Notes under the pieces: generated by a model | Database searches by the model: none | Told to the model about the DNA's origin: nothing | What the model saw: the letters and a program-made list of their open reading frames with translations, nothing else | Assembly (NCBI GenBank): GCA_021229015.1 | Contig: CM037781.1 | Coordinates: 34,206,759-34,270,758 of the forward strand | DNA from: Solen grandis | Lineage: Eukaryota > Mollusca > Bivalvia > Adapedonta > Solenidae | DNA length: 64,000 nucleotides | Reading direction: 5' to 3' | Translations under genes and position numbers: made by a program | Part shown: piece by piece, positions 10,140-20,292 of the stretch | Numbering within the stretch: the stretch's first letter is position 1 | How the letters are laid out: every line of letters starts with the position of its first letter

Positions 10140-10576
10140 AGAACTTTAATAGTAGTTCTAGAGGAGTGGCAGTATTTGTTGATAAACATCTTGATTTTAC
10201 TCTGCACTCAAGATATTGTGATAAGGGGGGTAATTTACTCTTATTAGATTGTTCAATTTTCAGTAAAAGATTAACCCTGGTAAATGTATATGGTCCCAAT
10301 CAGGACAGACCAGACTTCTACATTTCACTTCAGAACAAAATTAATGAATTAAATAACCCATGTATTATAGCAGGAGATTTCAACCTAGTCCTTAACTCTA
10401 AAATTGACTGTTTTGAATATGTTAATATTAATAATCCGAAAGCTAGAGAAACCATTTTGAAAAGTATTATAGAACTAGATCTTGTAGATGTTTGGAGAGA
10501 CTTAAATATAGATAAAAGAGAATATACATGGTTTAAAAAAATACAAATAAAAAAGCACGCCTTGATTTCTTTTTAA
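10140..10576 (+). pseudogene. LINE AP-like endonuclease, N-terminally degraded
   Basis: The frame reads SSSRGVAVFVDKH, then LTLVNVYGPNQDRP and IIAGDFNLVLN. This is the core of the APE-type endonuclease that nicks target DNA to prime reverse transcription. NVYGP and GDFN are the conserved beta-strand motifs, and GDFN carries a catalytic Asp and Asn. The first 70-90 residues of a normal domain, with the first catalytic Asn and Glu, are missing or unreadable. Upstream of SSSRG a stop is in frame, and a 25-bp duplication (10059-10085, 10132-10156) has scrambled the region. The domain continues in another frame after 10576 with YRTDHSII, which bears the terminal His. Confidence 0.8.
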
Positions 10577-10593
10577 TATCTAACACTTTTATA

Positions 10594-11262
10594 GTGGATG
10601 TAGTTAATGCTCAGATAATACCAGGTTATAGAACAGATCACTCTATTATTAAACTTATTCTAGAATTTGGAAAATTTAAACATGGCAGGTCATACTGGAA
10701 AATGAATAATTCGTTACTTAAGGATCCTGAATATGTTAAAAAAATAAAACAGAAAATAGAAGAAACTAAACGTTTATATATACAAGATAATCATTTGCAT
10801 AAAAGAAATATAGAAAACATACCAAATGAAGAAATAGAGTTTACAATTAATGATCAATTGTTTTTTGAAACATTGCTGTTCAGTTTAAGGGGAGAAACAA
10901 TTGCATATAGTTCTTGGGTTAAAAATAATGAAATTGAAACAGAAAAAATACTTATCAATGAAATACATCTTTTACAAAAAGATCTTTACATAAATCACAA
11001 CCTATTGAATGAAAAACAAGAAGAACTTAAGAAAATCAGAGAAAAGAAAATGGAAGGTATTAAAATAAGATCGAGATCTAAATGGGTTGAGGAAGGAGAG
11101 AAAAATAGTAAATTCTTTTGTAATCTTGAAAACACAAATTGCGTTTCCAAAACCATGACAAGACTAACTAAAACAAATGGAGATATTATGATACTCAGGA
11201 CAAAATTATTGAAGAAGTTAAGACTTTTTATAAAAAATTGTACAGTAAAAAAGAAACAATAG
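10594..11262 (+). pseudogene. LINE endonuclease end and RT linker
   Basis: A 222-codon frame starting with the last endonuclease segment (GYRTDHSIIKL, holding the catalytic Asp-His of the SDH motif as TDH), then SYWKMNNSLL. A long Lys/Glu-rich helical linker follows, with KIRSRSKWVEEGEKNSKFF near residue 155-175. That RSRSKWVEEGEK-S-FF motif is highly typical of L1-type ORF2 linkers just before the RT. The frame is open for its whole length. The Met at 10594 is internal to the original protein. Confidence 0.8.
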
Positions 11263-11334
11263 ATATAAATTTAGACAATATTTTGAATAAAAATAATATA
11301 AATAGGTTAACAGAACAACAAAAAATAACTTTAG

Positions 11335-12128
11335 AAGGTAAACTGACAAAGATGAATGTCTTCAAAGTTTGAAAAAAATGAGTAATAATAAAAGCCCAGG
11401 CATGTCAGGATTTACCGTTGAGTTTTTAAATTTTTCTGGTTTGATATTGGCACATTTCTTGTTAGATCTTTAAATTATGGCTTAGAAAAAGGGGAATTGT
11501 CTATCACACAAAAGCAGGGTGTCATTACATGCATACCAAAAGGTAATAAAGACAAAAGTTTTTTGAAAAACTGGCGTCCTATATCACTACTTAATGTCTC
11601 TTATAAAATCGCATCATCAGCAATAGCGAATAGATTAAAAAGAGTTCTTGGTTATATAATAAATGAAGACCAGACTGGTTTTGTACCAAACAGATACATA
11701 GGTGAAAATACACGTTTAATATATGATATAATGTTCTATGCAGAAAAATTTAATATACCAGGAATGATACTATTAATTGATTTTGAAAAAGCGTTTGACT
11801 CAGTTCTTGGAATTTTATCAATAAGGTTTTAAACTTTTTTAATTTTGGTCCCTTGTTTAAAAAATGGATAAACACTTTTTATTACAACATAGAATCCTGC
11901 TGTATTGTTAATGGGCATTGTTCAGAATGGTTCTATTTACACAGAGGCTGTCGCCAAGGCGATCCCATTTCACCTTATATTTTTATATTATGTGCAGAGG
12001 TGTTGGCATCACTTATAAGAGATAATAAAGATATTAAAGGCATAAGATGTGGTAATGTGGAATATAAAATCTCTCAATATGCTGATGATACGTCCCTGAT
12101 TCTTGATGGCACAGAAAATCACTTCTAA
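11335..12128 (+). pseudogene. LINE reverse transcriptase with YADD motif, frameshifted
   Basis: RT motifs appear in order. MSNNKSPGMSGFTVEF at about 11378-11425 is motif 1, followed after a shift by QKQGVITCIPKG and NWRPISLLNVSYKI. Then come EDQTGFVPNRYIGENTRL and LLIDFEKAFDS (near 11772-11805, first catalytic Asp). After a break at about 11832, the frame 11853-12128 gives HRGCRQGDPISPYIF and SQYADDTSLIL (near 12075-12107), which holds the catalytic Asp pair. All polymerase motifs survive at residue level, so only the frame has been lost. In the living element this enzyme copies LINE RNA at the nicked target. Confidence 0.9.
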
Positions 12129-12129
12129 C

Positions 12130-12831
12130 TGCAATTAAAGTTTTAAAATTTTATGCTGATATCTCCGGCCTTTGTGTTAATGTGGATAAAACTAAAGCAA
12201 TTTGGATCGGCAGTATTAAAAACAGTTCTTACAACCCTGTACCTGATATAAATATATGTTGGGATACAGAATTTACACTTCTTGTGTAAACTTTACTACT
12301 GATCTTTACAATATAACTAAATTAAACTATGATAAAAAAATTGAAGAAATTAAGGACTTATTTATAAGATGGTCACATAGAATCCTTACACCAATAGGCA
12401 AAATTACAGTTATTAAATCCCTTGCACTTTCAAAATTAAACCATCTTATATTAGCATTACCAAATCCAGACAAAGATATTATCAATTCCTTACAAACACT
12501 ATTTTTCCAATTTCTATGGGATGGTAAACCAGATAAGATAAGAAGAGAAGTTACATATAGAGATTATAGTAATGGGGGATTAAGGATGATTAATTTGGAT
12601 AAATTTATAATTTCTCTTAAAACAACATGGATCAGAAAAATGATATTTAACAATAGCAAATGCTTGTACATTGAACAAACATTAAATGAGTGTTTAGATA
12701 ATAAATTAAAATTTGGTTCAGAGTATATCAAAGAAAAAATAGCACTTATCGACAATCCATTTTGGAAAGATGTATACTTATCATACTATAATTTTACTTC
12801 ATCACTAAAATCAACTAACCCAAAGAGTTAG
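12130..12831 (+). pseudogene. LINE RT thumb and post-RT region
   Basis: After a shift at 12128, a frame of 191 codons from 12256 to 12831 reads IGKITVIKSLALSKLNHL and LWDGKPDKIRREV, followed by NGGLRMINLDKF. These are typical of the segment after the RT in L1/Tx1-type ORF2 proteins. An earlier piece at about 12135-12250 (FYADISGLCVNVDKTKAIWIG) is in a different frame and carries the conserved K-TKA-W motif. The function is structural, probably RNA and target binding. Confidence 0.75.
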
Positions 12832-13030
12832 CAGAAGAATATATCTTACTAAACATAAATATAAAGGTCGGAGAAAAAGCGTTTTATAGAAAGAAATTTC
12901 TAGAAAATAATTTTCCCAAAATAATGGAAAAATTGATTCACCATTATACAAATTAGATGAACCATTATTACCCTTACCTTTATCAATACTTCTTAAAAAT
13001 AAAAAAGGATGTAGAAATATTTATGATAAT

Positions 13031-13664
13031 TTGAAACTTAAAAATATTGTCCCTACATCAGTGGATAAATGGGTCACAACTATTGGTGGAAATACAATTT
13101 CTTCAGATATTTTACAAAATTTTAATATTCCTTTTAAATGTTGCAAAGATACTTCTCTGCAATGGTTTCAAAGTAGAATCAATCATAGAATTTTAGGTAC
13201 GAATTATTTGTTGAAAAAAATGGAGATAAAAGAAAGTGAAATGTGTTCCATTTGTCATCAAGAACCTGAGACATTGATTCATCTATTTTATAACTGTCCT
13301 TTTGTAAAAGATTTTTGGAAAGAATTGTGGAATTTATTAAATACTCACTGTCCACACATTTCTAATTATTTTAAAATTAAGGATATTATGTTTGGAAACA
13401 AACATTTCAAATCTGTTGTAAATACAGTAATTATTTTAGGCAAATACTTTATTTTTAAAATAAAAGATACAAATCAAAACCTAATGTTGTAAAGTTTATA
13501 AAAAATATTGCTCAACAATATTATATTGAATGTAATATCGCATGTAATAACAACAGAAGAACTGAATTTGAAAACAGATGGAAACCTTTAAGACCCTTGT
13601 TAAACTTTTATTATAAAGACCAAATATTTATACACTTTACTTTCATGAACAATTTATGACTAGA
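13031..13664 (+). pseudogene. LINE ORF2 C-terminal zinc-binding region (zf-RVT type)
   Basis: The frame 13031-13492 (153 codons) contains LQWFQSRINHRILGTN, then CSICHQEPETLIHLFYNCPF followed by FWKELW. This C-x2-C-x7-H-x4-C pattern followed by aromatic residues is the zf-RVT domain found at the end of many plant and animal LINE ORF2 proteins. The last 50 or so residues continue in another frame to a stop near 13660, with FENRWKPLRPLL. About 600 bp of AT-rich 3' tail follow, ending at an A-rich run near 14258-14274. Confidence 0.8.
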
Positions 13665-13923
13665 AACAAGATGAAGTTTATCATCAACATCAATATTGAC
13701 TTTGACCAACATTTTTTTTTTCTCTTTTTTTCCCCCAAATAATATGCTATATGTACAGGCATATTTTCTACAGATTTGTATCTACCTTTCCTTCTTTAGT
13801 ACAAAGTACTACAAGCTTTAATATTGTATAACTGACTGGTAATTGATTATGAATATTAATATTTAGGGAAATGTAAAATATCAAGACCTCTATTGTACTT
13901 TATATATGTTATATTGTGTTGAT

Positions 13924-14193
13924 TAGGGATGTAATCGATTATTAAGATATCGAAATATCAACGAATAACCATTTTGATTTTAAGTTGATTCCGTTCTAAA
14001 ATATCGAATATCAAAAATGTTTTTACCAGCCAAATTATTTACTGCCAAACTTATCCAGAAAATGAGTTCATGGAAATAAAAATCTCTCTACCTAGATGGC
14101 AGGTGAATAGATAAATCAATAGTTTTCAATACTTTGTTGATTCCTATATTTCGATATATCGATATGAATTTATTTTAATCTTTGACATCCCTA
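13924..14193. mobile_element. hAT-type MITE in the LINE 3' tail
   Basis: The element is bounded by TAGGGATGT (13924-13932) and ACATCCCTA (14185-14193), an inverted repeat followed on both sides by related subterminal words (TATCGAAATAT and ATATTTCGATATATCGATAT). It is 270 bp and non-coding. The TAGGGATGT end is a common hAT MITE terminus. I saw no matching 8-bp target duplication, so the insertion is probably old. Confidence 0.65.
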
Positions 14194-14456
14194 AATGGTA
14201 ATTCAGAATTGTTTTTGTAAACATTATGTATGTTATGTACATATTAGTAAAATTAAAAATTAAAAAAAAAAAAGTTGAAATCGATGAAAAAACTGTCAAA
14301 AATATGTGATAGATAGTTCCCTGACCCTAACTTTATTTGAATAAAAATAGGTTTGGTCACAAACAATGACATGTGCTCCTTTGTTAACATCTTGTTGTGG
14401 GACAAAATCTAACTGCAATCTATTATTAAGAAAGCTAATAGGTGGGTCCTTGAACT

Positions 14457-14684
14457 ATGCATTGTGTTGAGCAGTTAGAGCTTTCGGTTGGTTTAACTAG
14501 CAACCAGGTAACACAGTTGTGTAAAGAAAAGGACACTATGCAGGACACGCTTTTGTACTGCCAGTCGCAGTTCATGCGCAACAACCTGATCTTTACGAAT
14601 ATAGACGAGGACGTGCACGAGAAATCCGAGCCGACGGAGACCAAGTTGCGGGGTTTCCTGATCAACAAGCATACAGGAGGGTAA
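14457..14684 (+). pseudogene. ORF1-like fragment of a third LINE
   Basis: A 75-codon frame whose second half reads SQFMRNNLIFTNIDED and then TETKLRGFLINKH. The Q-MRNNL-F-NI motif is the start of the RRM-like domain in ORF1 proteins of several invertebrate LINEs. It resembles DLEQYTRRNSIRIYGI in the ORF1 at 7106-8122 in position but not closely in sequence, so it is a different family. The coiled coil and C-terminal domain are lost. Confidence 0.55.
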
Positions 14685-14759
14685 ACGTGCCTGGATCAGT
14701 TATGGCACTTAATTTGTCAACGGCCGACCTGTTAGCCTCGAGGGTAGCAATGCATAGGA

Positions 14760-15420
14760 TCAGCCTGGAGTTGGGCTCCAAATACTCTCCTGGAACATCC
14801 ATGGCCTTACTCAGGACAAAGTTGTGGGTAGCAACTTTGTAAATGCATTGTGTAAATATGATATAAAATTCTCTATGAATCGTGGAGTAATAGTAAGTCA
14901 CAGTTAGGTAGAAGAACATATAAATATATTAACTTGTATAGAAAATTTCAAAATAGTCGGATCAAAAGACAGAGTTAGGGGTTAGTGTTATATTTTAAAG
15001 ACGATTGCGACGAGGGTATTGAAATTGTATTGTGAGGAACTAATTTGACACCACAGCGTGGATCAAGTTATATAAAAGTTTCTTTAATTTTGAACATGAT
15101 ATTTATATTGCAGGTGCTTATGTGTGGCCTGAAAATTCATCAATGAATAACATTGTAGACTCTGTTTGATTTATTGCAGAATGATGTTAATTATCTTCAG
15201 CCTTTGGGTAAAGTTATGTTTGTATGGGATTTTAACGTACTTACGGGTAACAGGCCTGAATTTGTGGCATGTGTCAGGTTTAATGACTATTTGGATGATG
15301 ATGATGATGATGATGATTTCCCAATATACCTTTAGAGCGCATCATAAAACGGTTTAAAAATACTGGAAATGTGCAAGGCTTCCTCTTTGCGTATTTGTAA
15401 CAGTAGGTTAGGTAGTGATC
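14760..15420 (+). pseudogene. LINE endonuclease remnant (third LINE)
   Basis: Short pieces in order resemble an APE-type endonuclease. Near 14775-14860 the frame gives LQILSWNIHGLTQDKV and NALCKYDI, the usual first strand with its catalytic Asn. Near 15195-15260 it gives LGKVMFVWDFNVLTGN, which corresponds to GDFN with the Gly lost. Near 15355-15420 it gives KILEMCKASSLRI, then SRLGSD. An in-frame GAT run at 15294-15317 gives eight aspartates inside the domain. Many stops and shifts make this non-functional. Confidence 0.55.
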
Positions 15421-15714
15421 ACTCGATTTGAACGTATAATTTGTAAGTCACGCGGGTGCTCGTGTAATTGATTATTTTTTTTAATGAGACAGGACGATTT
15501 TTGTTTTCTTGGGGATATTAAAATACACCAAATGTGAATGATTAGACCATTCACTCGTGTCTTTTTTATTAATTGCTTGTATATGTGTTAGTACCGAGTA
15601 CACACGCACTGATATAAGATGGGATGATAATAAAATACATTAATTTCGAGCAACACTTATTTCTAGACTTCCTGATTTTAACCGGTTGATAACTGACTTA
15701 AGTTATATATTATT

Positions 15715-16190
15715 GAAGACCTTGATAAAGGCATTACCTTTTCTGAGGTTGAGACTAGTATTCGTAATTTAAAAATAGATCAATCTCATGCGAATGACCA
15801 TATCTTAAATGAGTATTTCATTATATCAGTAGATATCATAGCTCCGTATAATGTGATATTTTTTAATACTATTTTAGATTCGGGACATTTTCCTAGTAGT
15901 TGGACTGAGGGAATCATTGTACCGCTTCACAAAAAGAACGATATTAATGATGTAAATAATTACGGTATCAAATTGGTAAGTTGTTTTCTTAATTATTTAC
16001 AGCAGTATTAAATATATGGTTTTATACATGGGCCGATGAAAACAGTATTACAAGTGATGCACAGTTTGGATTTCGTAAAGGTAGATCTACAGTAGATGCA
16101 ATTTGTTTTAAATGCTGCTATCCAGAATATTTTAAGTAGGAAAGGAAGACTTTATTGTGCAGATGAAAAAAAAACTTTACATAAATTTGT
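15715..16190 (+). pseudogene. LINE reverse transcriptase fragment (third LINE)
   Basis: The frame from about 15729 reads TFSEVETSIRNLKIDQSHAN, then LNEYFI, DSGHFPSSWTEGIIVPLHKK and NDVNNYGIKLVSC, matching RT motifs 0 to 3 (fingers). After a shift, pieces like AQFGFRKGRSTVDAI and LSRKGRLYC (near 16050-16160) continue the domain. It stops before the catalytic YADD. Together with the endonuclease and ORF1-like pieces upstream, it shows one decayed element in the plus orientation from about 14.45 to 16.2 kb. Confidence 0.7.
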
Positions 16191-16856
16191 TTGGTAATAT
16201 TAGTTGTTTAGAAATAATAAAATCTTTCAACCGTGACGACTCAGCAGTTTTACGTCTGGTACATGCGCGATTTCACCATTTTGCACGAGGAAATGTTGGT
16301 ATGCAAAATATCGATTTTTAATTTCATTTCCCTATGCTTTATTCCAAATCACCCTGATAAAAACGTGATGTAAATGTTAAAATAAAATGGTAAGCCGGAA
16401 GAGCAAATCGAAGAGCGCGTTCGCGCAAGGGCGGCACATTCCCCCAGACACGTGGGCTCAGCAGATTTTATTCACTAGTATATATAAAGATATTTTCACT
16501 GCAAATGCATGTGCTTACAAAATAAATATATACACAATAAATTCCAGTACAAATGTATATTTATCTTTTGAGTTTTAAATTTGGATTCATTTTCCTTGAA
16601 ATTCCAGGTTGTCCGAGTCTTTGTCAGACATGCGTCAACAAGAGTTAGTCTTTTGTAGATGTGTCAGTGCACAGGCCACAGTCGAAAGTGTATTTTTATT
16701 TGCAGCTGAAAGAATCTTTTTTTTGTTCTTTCAATAAAATGTTAATCTGTTTTAATAAAAATAATGTCTGATATCATTGCAAAATGTATTATTCAAGCAT
16801 CCCTGACATTTCCTTATCTATTTTCATTAATTTAATTGCATTTCTATGTTAGAGCT
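16191..16856. other. AT-rich stretch, no gene seen
   Basis: Only short open frames lie on either strand, and no repeat copy was recognised. Confidence 0.4.
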
Positions 16857-16986
16857 GCTGGGGTACTTGACTGCTTACTTCACGCTGCCATGCTGTCAGG
16901 CTGCTAGGCTGTTGGACTGCAAACTTCTCGCTGCCAAACTGTCAACTTCAAGCTGCCAGACTGCTGGGCTGCCAACTTCACGAACA
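16857..16986 (+). repeat. Short tandem repeat of CTGCCAACTTC-like units
   Basis: Words of the form GCTGCCA, ACTGCTGGGCTG and AACTTCACGCTGCC recur every 10-20 bases with variation. Part of the same sequence occurs in reverse orientation at about 31797-31830, so the unit is dispersed. Confidence 0.65.
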
Positions 16987-16990
16987 TAAG

Positions 16991-17248
16991 ATGGTGATGA
17001 ACCCAGGCAACCTCGCAAAAGGATGGAAACGTCTGCACAGATTACGCGAATCATTCAGATCATTTCCAGTATCGTTCCAAGACCGCGACACATGGACACA
17101 CGGAGTATTTATTTCTCGGACCTACAAACTGCTCTGTGATTCTTTTCTGAATTTTCGCCACAGGGCTATATCAAAAATCACGAAGAAATACAACAGCACT
17201 ACATTATTGCATTTTGATGACATATTGTTTTTGGTCAAAATGCAATAA
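16991..17248 (+). pseudogene. Possible Gag-like fragment
   Basis: An 85-codon frame whose start, with GNLAKGWKRLHRL, resembles the opening of capsid-like proteins in some LTR retroelements (a W-K/R-W/F pattern after a short acidic or polar start). Past residue 45 no family feature is seen, and the frame runs into the hairpin at 17158-17258. There is no zinc knuckle or protease nearby. This may be chance, and I give it low confidence. Confidence 0.2.
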
Positions 17249-17258
17249 TGCCCTGTGG
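17158..17258. repeat. Nested perfect hairpin
   Basis: The outer arms CCACAGGGC (17158-17166) and GCCCTGTGG (17250-17258) pair perfectly. The inner arms CATTATTGCATTTTGA (17202-17217) and TCAAAATGCAATAATG (17235-17250) also pair perfectly, with a 17-nt loop. A 35-nt bulge lies only on the left side between the inner and outer arms. This may be a small MITE or the end of a larger element. Confidence 0.75.
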
Positions 17259-18284
17259 ACAAAACTTCATGAAAAGTTGTCTGTGTTTTAACATTGCTCC
17301 CTATGTAGAGCTTTACAGTGATATGTGTTCAGTGATTACATGACTTTTTCAGATTGGTAATATTTTGCGTTTTGCCATTTTATGAATTCAGATTATACAG
17401 AGATAGTTTTGATTTGCCAAGTTTTATATCTTTGTGTTTATTTATTGGGATTAAATTACGGGGAAGTATGTCTAATGTGTTCAGTTATTTACATTCAAAA
17501 TTTGAACAAAAAACGTTGACAAATAATCAAACTAGATGGTTTTATAGCGGTGTCGGGTTTAAAACGGCTCTATGGGTAGATTAAAAGATAGTTCGATTCA
17601 TTGTTTTGTAAGTTCAATACCAAAGAGATAACTATAAGAACTTGATATCTGATCATAGCATCGAGAAAACAAAAGACACACAACAGTTTATCGGCTTTTG
17701 TGAATAATCACCAAAATATCTATGTCAAAACGGCTGATGAGGTATACATTTAACACTGGTTAGATTTCAATGCACTTCATCATTCCGATTACTCAAAACA
17801 AAGAGCCAATATAAGCTTGATATGTAACAACTTGTAACAGTTATGACATCGAGGAAACCCTTAATACATACGCATTGCTACATTTGAGACACAACATTGA
17901 TGAAAACTGCATGCAGTGGACACCATTCTAAAACATTTTCTAATTTAAGTGTTAAAAGTAACAATTCATTCGGACATATATTTTAAAAGCGAGGTGAGTA
18001 TTTTTTTGTGTTTTCGGTTCATGTTTGAACACTGTCACGTATCATTGTTTCAAACAGAATATATGAAAGTTCACGTAAGTTTGCACCTTTATGTACATCA
18101 TTATCGTCATGATCAGCATGATCATCATCATTATCATCAGTACCAGCAGCAGCGGTAGCAGCATTGTATCAAGGATAAGGAAATTAAGTAACGGGTTTTA
18201 ATGTGATTACCTTTAGGGCATTTTTGGATTTTGCTTGGTTGCTTGTCCGATGTTAAATTTCTTACTTTAACACTTACTCAGCCC
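17259..18284. other. About 1 kb without recognisable genes
   Basis: The short open frames at 17354-17584 and 17949-18158 show no family features. The latter contains a simple CAT/CAG-rich run at about 18100-18165. Confidence 0.4.
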
Positions 18285-18515
18285 CTCACCGCGTGGTTCG
18301 AATCCCGGCAGGGTCATTCGGATTTTCATGTGAGGAAGCCTTCCAGCTAGCTTGCGGTAGGTCGGTGGTTCTACCCGGATGCCTCCGTGCATTCGGGTTC
18401 TCTGTCTCTCTCTCCTCCCCCCCCCCCCCGTAATTAGCTGAAAGTTGCTATATGACTGAAATACTGTTGAAGCGACGGTAAACTCAAATAGTCAAATCAA
18501 GTCAAGTTCTTACAG
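18285..18515 (+). mobile_element. tRNA-derived SINE (family A, copy 2)
   Basis: The same family as the copy at 3541-3799, in plus orientation. It has the B-box-like GTGGTTCGAATCCCGG, then CATGTGAGGAAGCC, GGTCGGTGGTTCTACCC, GTAATTAGCTG and GCGACGGTAAACTC, ending in short AAGTCAA-type tail repeats. The tRNA-like 5' part is degraded. Unlike the other copies, it has an expanded CT tract and a run of 13 C (18417-18429). Confidence 0.85.
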
Positions 18516-18796
18516 CATCCAAGCATTTTATACGCTATGTAATAAGGAGAGTATATACTCGTAAAAACATTGAAAAAGACTGGGCATAAATAATTATGTA
18601 ACTCAAAAACATATTATAGACAGTGCCACATCTTAACATGTGCCAAATTTAGCCATAATTTCATCTAACAGCGTAATCAAATTTGACTGTTTTCTTTTTT
18701 CTATCGGAAGAGAAGATTGATATATCATTTAAGAATTAAATAGTGAGTTTCGACTGACTTCAGTAAAACATTTGTCACAAAGTGAGAAAAATGTGC

Positions 18797-18867
18797 AGCT
18801 TGACCGGAACTCGAACCGGGCCTTTTGCTTAGAGGGCGAATGCTCTACCGAATGAGCTACCCGGTCG
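18797..18867 (-). tRNA. tRNA-like sequence, anticodon loop TCT, T arm defective
   Basis: On the minus strand a 7-bp acceptor stem (GACCGGG with TCCGGTC), a D arm (GCTC..GAGC) and an anticodon arm with loop CCTCTAA (TCT, Arg-like) can be folded. The T arm is too short: after GGTTCGAGT the acceptor strand follows at once. It is therefore a tRNA pseudogene or the head of a tRNA-derived SINE, not a working tRNA. There is no intron and no CCA. Confidence 0.5.
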
Positions 18868-19029
18868 TTTACACATGTTTCTACCCTATTGTGAGATTGA
18901 TGAGGTTACTTCCTCTGGTTATACCCTACGATTCCGTAGCCGCCGATTTGATTGGCTTATACAAAGGTCAATCTGAAACGACCCTCAAGGGAAACCATGC
19001 GAACACTCTTAAAGCCACAGTTTTAGCCT

Positions 19030-19135
19030 AATCTTCATAAAATTTGGTCAGGATGTTTGACTACATGACATCTCAGATGAGTTCGAAATTGGGTCACGTG
19101 GGGTCAACTAGGTCACCAGTTCAAATCTTAGAAAA
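19030..19135. repeat. Fragment of a dispersed non-coding repeat
   Basis: Contains AAAATTTGGTCAGGATG, GTTCGAAATTGGGTCACG and GGGTCAACTAGGTCACC, closely related in wording to the repeat at 31091-31400 (for example TTTCGAACCTGTCC and GACCCACTTTCG). Confidence 0.55.
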
Positions 19136-19801
19136 AAAAACAACAACAAATTCTTAGTCAAAGAAATCTGTGAACGAAATGCTTTAAAGTATGATATGTT
19201 TTGCTTCTCACGCAGACAAGAGTATCTAGCATGGCTATTACCTACGTTTTTTATTGCTTTTATTCCATTCAGACGTCACCGTAGGTATCTGACTATTTTA
19301 AAGAACACAATTCCGAAAACTGACCATTTGACCCGCTTGTTTTAATCTTTGTAGAGAGCGTGGAGAGTGCGCGCCTTTTCACAGCTCAGTACATACACGA
19401 TTAATTTCTATTAATAGAATGATGTGCTCTTGAAGAAAGAGCCACCGTTATATAATACCATACGTGTTTTTTCTGAGTTAAGGTGTTAGCATTGTCTGAT
19501 GAGTAATGTAACGATATAAATATTATTTAGATAATAATCTATATACATGGACATGTTATTAAAACAATATGAACAATTTCAGGAATATGAAATCAGGCAG
19601 TTCTCAATGAGTGATTGTTGCATGGTTATACATTTGTATAGGTCTATTTATTGTTTTCAAAGGATTGTGATTTACTTACCTCATACATGTTGCTTATAAA
19701 GACAATTGTTAAAATATTTAAAAACATTAAAAGTTTGTGCAGAACTTTGTAAATGATTAGTTACTGCGCACATCATAAACGTGTAATCATCTAGAACTTC
19801 C

Positions 19802-19842
<41 letters not shown>

Positions 19843-20009
19843 TCGGATTTTCTCATGAAGAGACCAATACTGCTGGAATCTAACAACATGAATCGAATCT
19901 GTTTGCTTAATTTCATCGTTTCTGCGAAGTATGAAATAAAAGTAAAAAGAAATATTTTGTTAAATCTTAAATTTAATTTGGGTATTAAATTTAGTGAATA
20001 GCTCATTAA
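19136..20009. other. AT-rich stretch with a GA microsatellite
   Basis: A (GA)n tract lies at 19806-19837. The minus-strand open frame at 19791-20096 reads through it and is not a credible gene. Confidence 0.5.
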
Positions 20010-20139
20010 TACTACGCCATGCGATTGACTTTGACTTTTCTCCACTTTACACTTCAACAAAAAACCGATATTCCATTCAACCTTATCGCCTGTCAAATAG
20101 AACGTCGCTTCGGTTGACGAATATAAACCACGCCTCCTT

Positions 20140-20200
20140 AGCGAGAGGTTTTATCAATCTATAAATAGAGACTGTGACGTCAATAGCTTCATTCAGACTA
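20140..20200 (+). promoter_or_regulatory. Core-promoter-like cluster: TATA box, CRE and initiator
   Basis: TATAAATAG begins at 20160. A perfect CRE (TGACGTCA) lies at about 20174-20182. An initiator match TCATTC has its A at 20191, which is 31 nt from the first T of the TATA box, the standard TATA-to-start spacing. No open frame of note follows, so a transcript would be non-coding. Function is inferred from motifs only. Confidence 0.4.
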
Positions 20201-20252
20201 GTGTTGACTCATTGCAGTTTTATAACCCGCGGAATTATGAATATTGACTGCT

Positions 20253-20254
<2 letters not shown>

Positions 20255-20289
<35 letters not shown>
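20255..20289. repeat. (TA)n microsatellite
   Basis: About 17 uninterrupted TA dinucleotides inside the TIR element. Confidence 0.95.

Positions 20290-20292
<3 letters not shown>

Larger units (their letters stand above)
10050..13664 (+). mobile_element. L1-like LINE ORF2 region, frameshifted
   Basis: Endonuclease, linker, reverse transcriptase, thumb and C-terminal zinc-finger parts lie in order on the plus strand, spread over at least six open frames. With the ORF1 at 7106-8122 they form a two-ORF LINE of the L1/Tx1 type. The RT keeps YADD and the C-terminus keeps the CSIC...H...C zinc-finger pattern. Frameshifts occur near 10575, 11262-11340, 11832, 12128, 12831 and 13492. The element is inactive in its ORF2 functions. 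Confidence 0.85.

Noticed and set aside
18797..18867. Functional tRNA-Arg gene
   Set aside because: The T arm lacks its 3' strand, so the cloverleaf cannot form properly.
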